Origin: Candidatus Saccharimonadota bacterium
Lineage (GTDB): Bacteria; Patescibacteriota; Saccharimonadia; Saccharimonadales; JACDBH01
Length of the DNA: 7,788 nucleotides
Direction: 5' to 3'
NCBI GenBank assembly: GCA_020428565.1
Contig: JAGQMT010000014.1
Span: forward strand, 1-7,788
Under the pieces are notes generated by a model. That model did not search any database. It was not told the origin of the DNA and saw nothing but the letters and a program-made list of their open reading frames with translations. Position numbers and translations under genes: made by a program. This document shows positions 6,418 through 7,788 of the stretch, in pieces (position 1 is the first letter of the stretch; each line of letters begins with the position of its first letter).

Positions 6418-6463
6418 AATAATAGCTTTACGAGTTGCTATTATTACTCATCCGCTCTTGCTC
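6418..6463 (-). promoter_or_regulatory. Upstream part of the leader: hairpin and possible anti-terminator segment
   Basis: Two elements precede the SD hairpin on the minus strand. AATAATAGC (6445-6437) and GCTATTATT (6426-6418) form a perfect 9-bp stem with a 10-nt loop. Just before it, GAGCAAG (6463-6457) is the exact complement of CTTGCTC (6404-6398), which is part of the 5' arm of the SD hairpin. Pairing these would enclose the middle stem and break the SD hairpin, the layout of an attenuator or riboswitch. The segment can also form a small local hairpin (CTCT/AGAG). No known riboswitch class was recognised. Confidence 0.45.
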
Positions 6464-6481
6464 GAGAGACTTTTTATTTGC

Positions 6482-6511
6482 TGTATCGGACTTCGTTGAT
6501 AGTATTGACAA
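6482..6511 (-). promoter_or_regulatory. Possible promoter of the 5237-6376 gene
   Basis: On the minus strand, TTGTCA (6511-6506), an 18-nt spacer and GATACA (6487-6482) would give a leader of about 100 nt starting near 6475. The -35 overlaps that of the strong plus-strand promoter, so the two would compete. A perfect TATAAT at 6517-6512 is an alternative but lacks a -35. The choice between them is unsure. Confidence 0.3.
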
Positions 6512-6534
6512 ATTATATATACTTGTGGTATAAT
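6505..6534 (+). promoter_or_regulatory. Perfect-consensus sigma70 promoter
   Basis: TTGACA (6505-6510), an 18-nt spacer rich in A and T, and TATAAT (6529-6534) match both consensus boxes in full. The predicted start is near 6541. No credible gene lies on the plus strand downstream, which points to a non-coding transcript. Confidence 0.8.
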
Positions 6535-6540
6535 AAAAAG

Positions 6541-6693
6541 ATACACTACCTCTTCACCGTTGCGGCACAGTGAGGGAATTTCATCAACATAGACATCAAT
6601 ATTTAGTCTATCGACAATCACCCTACTTCCAGCTCTATTTGTTAATGAATATTAGTATAAACCAAATACAATACGCTAGATATAGTGTTTTTT
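6541..6693 (+). ncRNA. Candidate small RNA of about 150 nt
   Basis: Bounded by the perfect promoter (6505-6534) and an intrinsic terminator (6673-6693). Visible stems: TCTTCAC (6551-6557) with GTGAGGG (6570-6576), including two G-U pairs and enclosing a CCG/CGG stem; ATAGAC (6589-6594) with GTCTAT (6606-6611); TATTTG (6636-6641) with CAAATA (6663-6668), enclosing TAAT/ATTA around a GAAT loop. ACACTA at the 5' end could also pair with TAGTGT at the 3' end. The part between about 6618 and 6636 is C/U-rich and appears unpaired. It lacks the conserved SRP RNA loop, tRNA features and a 6S-like rod. The overlapping GTG frame (6570-6767) has no SD and odd composition. It is divergent from the leader-controlled gene and convergent with the gene ending at 6729. 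Its target or role is unknown. Confidence 0.55.
6673..6693 (+). terminator. Intrinsic terminator of the candidate small RNA
   Basis: ACGCTA (6673-6678) pairs with TAGTGT (6683-6688) around a GATA loop, six pairs including one G-U. A run of six T (6688-6693) follows directly. It is short but has the right order for plus-strand transcripts only. Confidence 0.55.
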
Positions 6694-6701
6694 ACTGCAT
6701 T

Positions 6702-6723
6702 TATCCACTACTTATAGCGGATA
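6702..6723 (-). terminator. Hairpin after the 6729-7427 gene, without U-tract
   Basis: On the minus strand, TATCCGCTA (6723-6715) pairs with TAGTGGATA (6710-6702) around TAAG. All nine positions pair through one G-U; on the plus strand the same position would be an A-C mismatch, so the RNA that folds is the minus one. It begins 5 nt after the stop of the gene and is not followed by a U-run. Confidence 0.5.
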
Positions 6724-6728
6724 CACAA

Positions 6729-7427
6729 CTAAAAGTTAGCCTCAAAGCTCTTGACAATATTGACTAAAATACTGTCATCCATACGAACATTTCTATCTTC
6801 ATAGTAGAAAAAGAATGAGTGACTAACATTATCGACACCAACAATGTCAGCAGCAATACCACCACCTACCAAACCAGTGCCAACGGTTTGGTTACTGGTA
6901 ATAGGGTCACACATAAATGTCACGTTCTCCCATTTCGCCTCTACTGGATGATTGCCGTTTGCTTCTGAGTCCAGCCTTGTACCAATATCTTTGGCGTAAT
7001 TAACACAATCATTAGACACATTACCAACCATAAATTTATTACCAGAGACGGTCAATGGCAACATTCGCACTAATTTGTGAGACGCCGGCATTGTATCTAT
7101 ATGTAGTTGCAAGCTCCTATCGTCCCCACCTTGTTTGGTCGACTGCCACTCGTAGTAGTTGCTAACGTGATTCTGTACACGATTGGACTGAATCCAATCC
7201 TGAGGCAAATCCAAACTAAATAGTGGCTCATGAATAGAAATGGTAGCATCTTGATTGGCTTTCACTTCTGACAATATAGGAACGTTGGTTTTTTCTTTCT
7301 TGCCAGTCGATAAATCATTCTTTAAAATCAGAGCAACTATCACAAAAGAAAGCCCGAGTATAAATGCAAATTGCAAAAATACTTTTGGCCCAACCTTTCG
7401 TCTTGCACGTTTCCCATGTTGATACAT
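6729..7427 (-). CDS. Secreted or membrane-anchored protein of unknown function
   Basis: A 232-residue protein. A strongly basic N-terminus (GKRARRKVGPK, 5-15) precedes one membrane segment at about 16-36, which predicts an anchor with the remaining 195 residues outside. The exterior part begins with a polar linker (37-60), then a globular region starting FSLDLPQDWIQ (70-80), a phrase seen in many surface lipoprotein-like domains. It has only two cysteines, Cys141 and Cys173, which could form one disulfide and so be a client of the DsbA protein in this window (inference). No catalytic motif is recognised. The ATG at 7427 has no SD. A GATAAT box (7444-7439) lies 11 nt upstream, again pointing to a very short leader, though its -35 would fall in the hairpin before it. 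A perfect hairpin separates it from uppP. Confidence 0.8.
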   Translation of the reverse strand: MYQHGKRARRKVGPKVFLQFAFILGLSFVIVALILKNDLSTGKKEKTNVPILSEVKANQDATISIHEPLFSLDLPQDWIQSNRVQNHVSNYYEWQSTKQGGDDRSLQLHIDTMPASHKLVRMLPLTVSGNKFMVGNVSNDCVNYAKDIGTRLDSEANGNHPVEAKWENVTFMCDPITSNQTVGTGLVGGGIAADIVGVDNVSHSFFFYYEDRNVRMDDSILVNIVKSFEANF

Positions 7428-7452
7428 AAGCAGTATGTATTATCTCACATTT

Positions 7453-7485
7453 TCATATGCACGAGGACGGACCTCGTGCATATGA
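7453..7485 (-). terminator. Perfect 14-bp hairpin after uppP, without U-tract
   Basis: TCATATGCACGAGG (7485-7472) and its exact complement (7466-7453) flank a TCCGT loop on the minus strand. It lies 47 nt after the uppP stop and about 25 nt before the next gene on the same strand. The following bases are AAAATG, not a U-run. It most likely ends or protects the uppP transcript. Confidence 0.6.
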
Positions 7486-7532
7486 GGGATGCGAGAGGCG
7501 GATAAGGACGGTCTAGGTCGTCTAAATGAAGC

Positions 7533-7788
7533 TCAGGCAAGCGCGCCAACAGATATGAGTACAAGTACAATGATGCCAAGGACGATACGATAATAAGCAA
7601 ATGCTCGGAAATCGTGCTTTGAGACATATCTAAGAAGCCAACCAACCACGAAGAAGGCTGTAACAAACGAAGCTATGATGCCAACGACTACCGAAAGATA
7701 GCCACCCTGCACTGATGCAACATCGCCAGTTGCTATCTTGAACAAACCCGCCAAGAGTAATATTGGTATTCCTAAATAAAACGAAAAC
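7533..7788 (-). CDS. uppP: Undecaprenyl-diphosphatase, C-terminal part (cut by window edge)
   Basis: The last 84 residues are visible; the frame is still open at the right edge. UppP (BacA) removes a phosphate from undecaprenyl diphosphate in the membrane, recycling the lipid carrier for peptidoglycan and other envelope polymers. The fragment begins FSFYLGIPILL, matching the family's RFSFLLxIP helix. A hydrophobic helix around residues 31-53 follows, then the loop RYVSKHDFRAFAYYRIVLG (53-71), the typical F-x-x-YR-x-x-LG ending, and a final helix to the stop (TGA). The catalytic E/PGxSRSG region lies outside the window, so activity cannot be judged. An 84-residue tail of this kind is the normal length for the family after that motif. 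Confidence 0.9.
   Translation of the reverse strand, partial: FSFYLGIPILLLAGLFKIATGDVASVQGGYLSVVVGIIASFVTAFFVVGWLLRYVSKHDFRAFAYYRIVLGIIVLVLISVGALA

Noticed and set aside
6570..6767. 65-codon GTG-started frame on the plus strand
   Set aside because: It has no SD, lies across the small-RNA terminator and runs antisense into the 3' end of a real gene. An internal ATG at 6645 is no better supported.
7445..7666. 73-codon minus-strand frame near the right edge
   Set aside because: It overlaps the uppP reading frame, which matches a known family, and runs through the intergenic hairpin.
1..7788. CRISPR array, insertion sequence, phage or toxin-antitoxin genes
   Set aside because: No spaced direct repeats, transposase motifs or paired small genes were seen on either strand.

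Overview
The window looks like ordinary chromosome of a small, streamlined bacterium, most likely a Patescibacteria (CPR) member and probably Saccharibacteria (TM7). This is inferred from the mix of degenerate or shortened family members, a conserved-looking unknown protein with a zinc-ribbon tail whose wording I associate only loosely with Saccharibacteria, and several genes that seem to lack leaders. TGA is used as a stop (nadD, uppP) and never appears in-frame in the genes called, so the code is the standard one and not the UGA-Gly code of Gracilibacteria/Absconditabacteria. No mobile element, CRISPR array, phage gene, tRNA or rRNA was found.

Layout: aspS (minus, cut off by the left edge) has its own promoter and a 128-nt leader with a strong hairpin. 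Upstream of it, also on minus, is a shortened CNNM/CBS-domain membrane protein. A divergent promoter region leads to dsbA (plus), an anchored thioredoxin-fold oxidoreductase followed by a perfect 17-bp hairpin. A 340-base stretch without a gene holds two more structured elements. Then comes a KefB/KefC-type CPA2 antiporter with a C-terminal TrkA-N domain (plus), whose 3' end overlaps the 3' end of nadD (minus) by 31 bp. Upstream of nadD on minus is a 379-aa protein of unknown function with a cysteine/histidine-rich tail. The next intergenic region (6377-6728) is the richest part. On the minus strand it carries a leader that can fold into a terminator-like hairpin hiding the Shine-Dalgarno sequence, plus an upstream segment that could pair with it instead. 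On the plus strand it carries a perfect-consensus promoter (TTGACA-18-TATAAT) and an intrinsic terminator that together bound about 150 nt with no credible gene, a candidate small RNA. The window ends with a small secreted/anchored protein of unknown function (minus) and the C-terminal part of uppP (minus).

Functions: the genes cover envelope work (UppP lipid-carrier recycling, DsbA disulfide formation, a surface protein with two cysteines that could be a DsbA client, CNNM and KefB-like ion transport) and core metabolism (AspRS, NadD). They are mostly single transcription units rather than one operon. Two patterns run across the window: promoters whose -10 box sits directly against the start codon (leaderless or nearly so), and strong hairpins after stop codons that have no U-tract.
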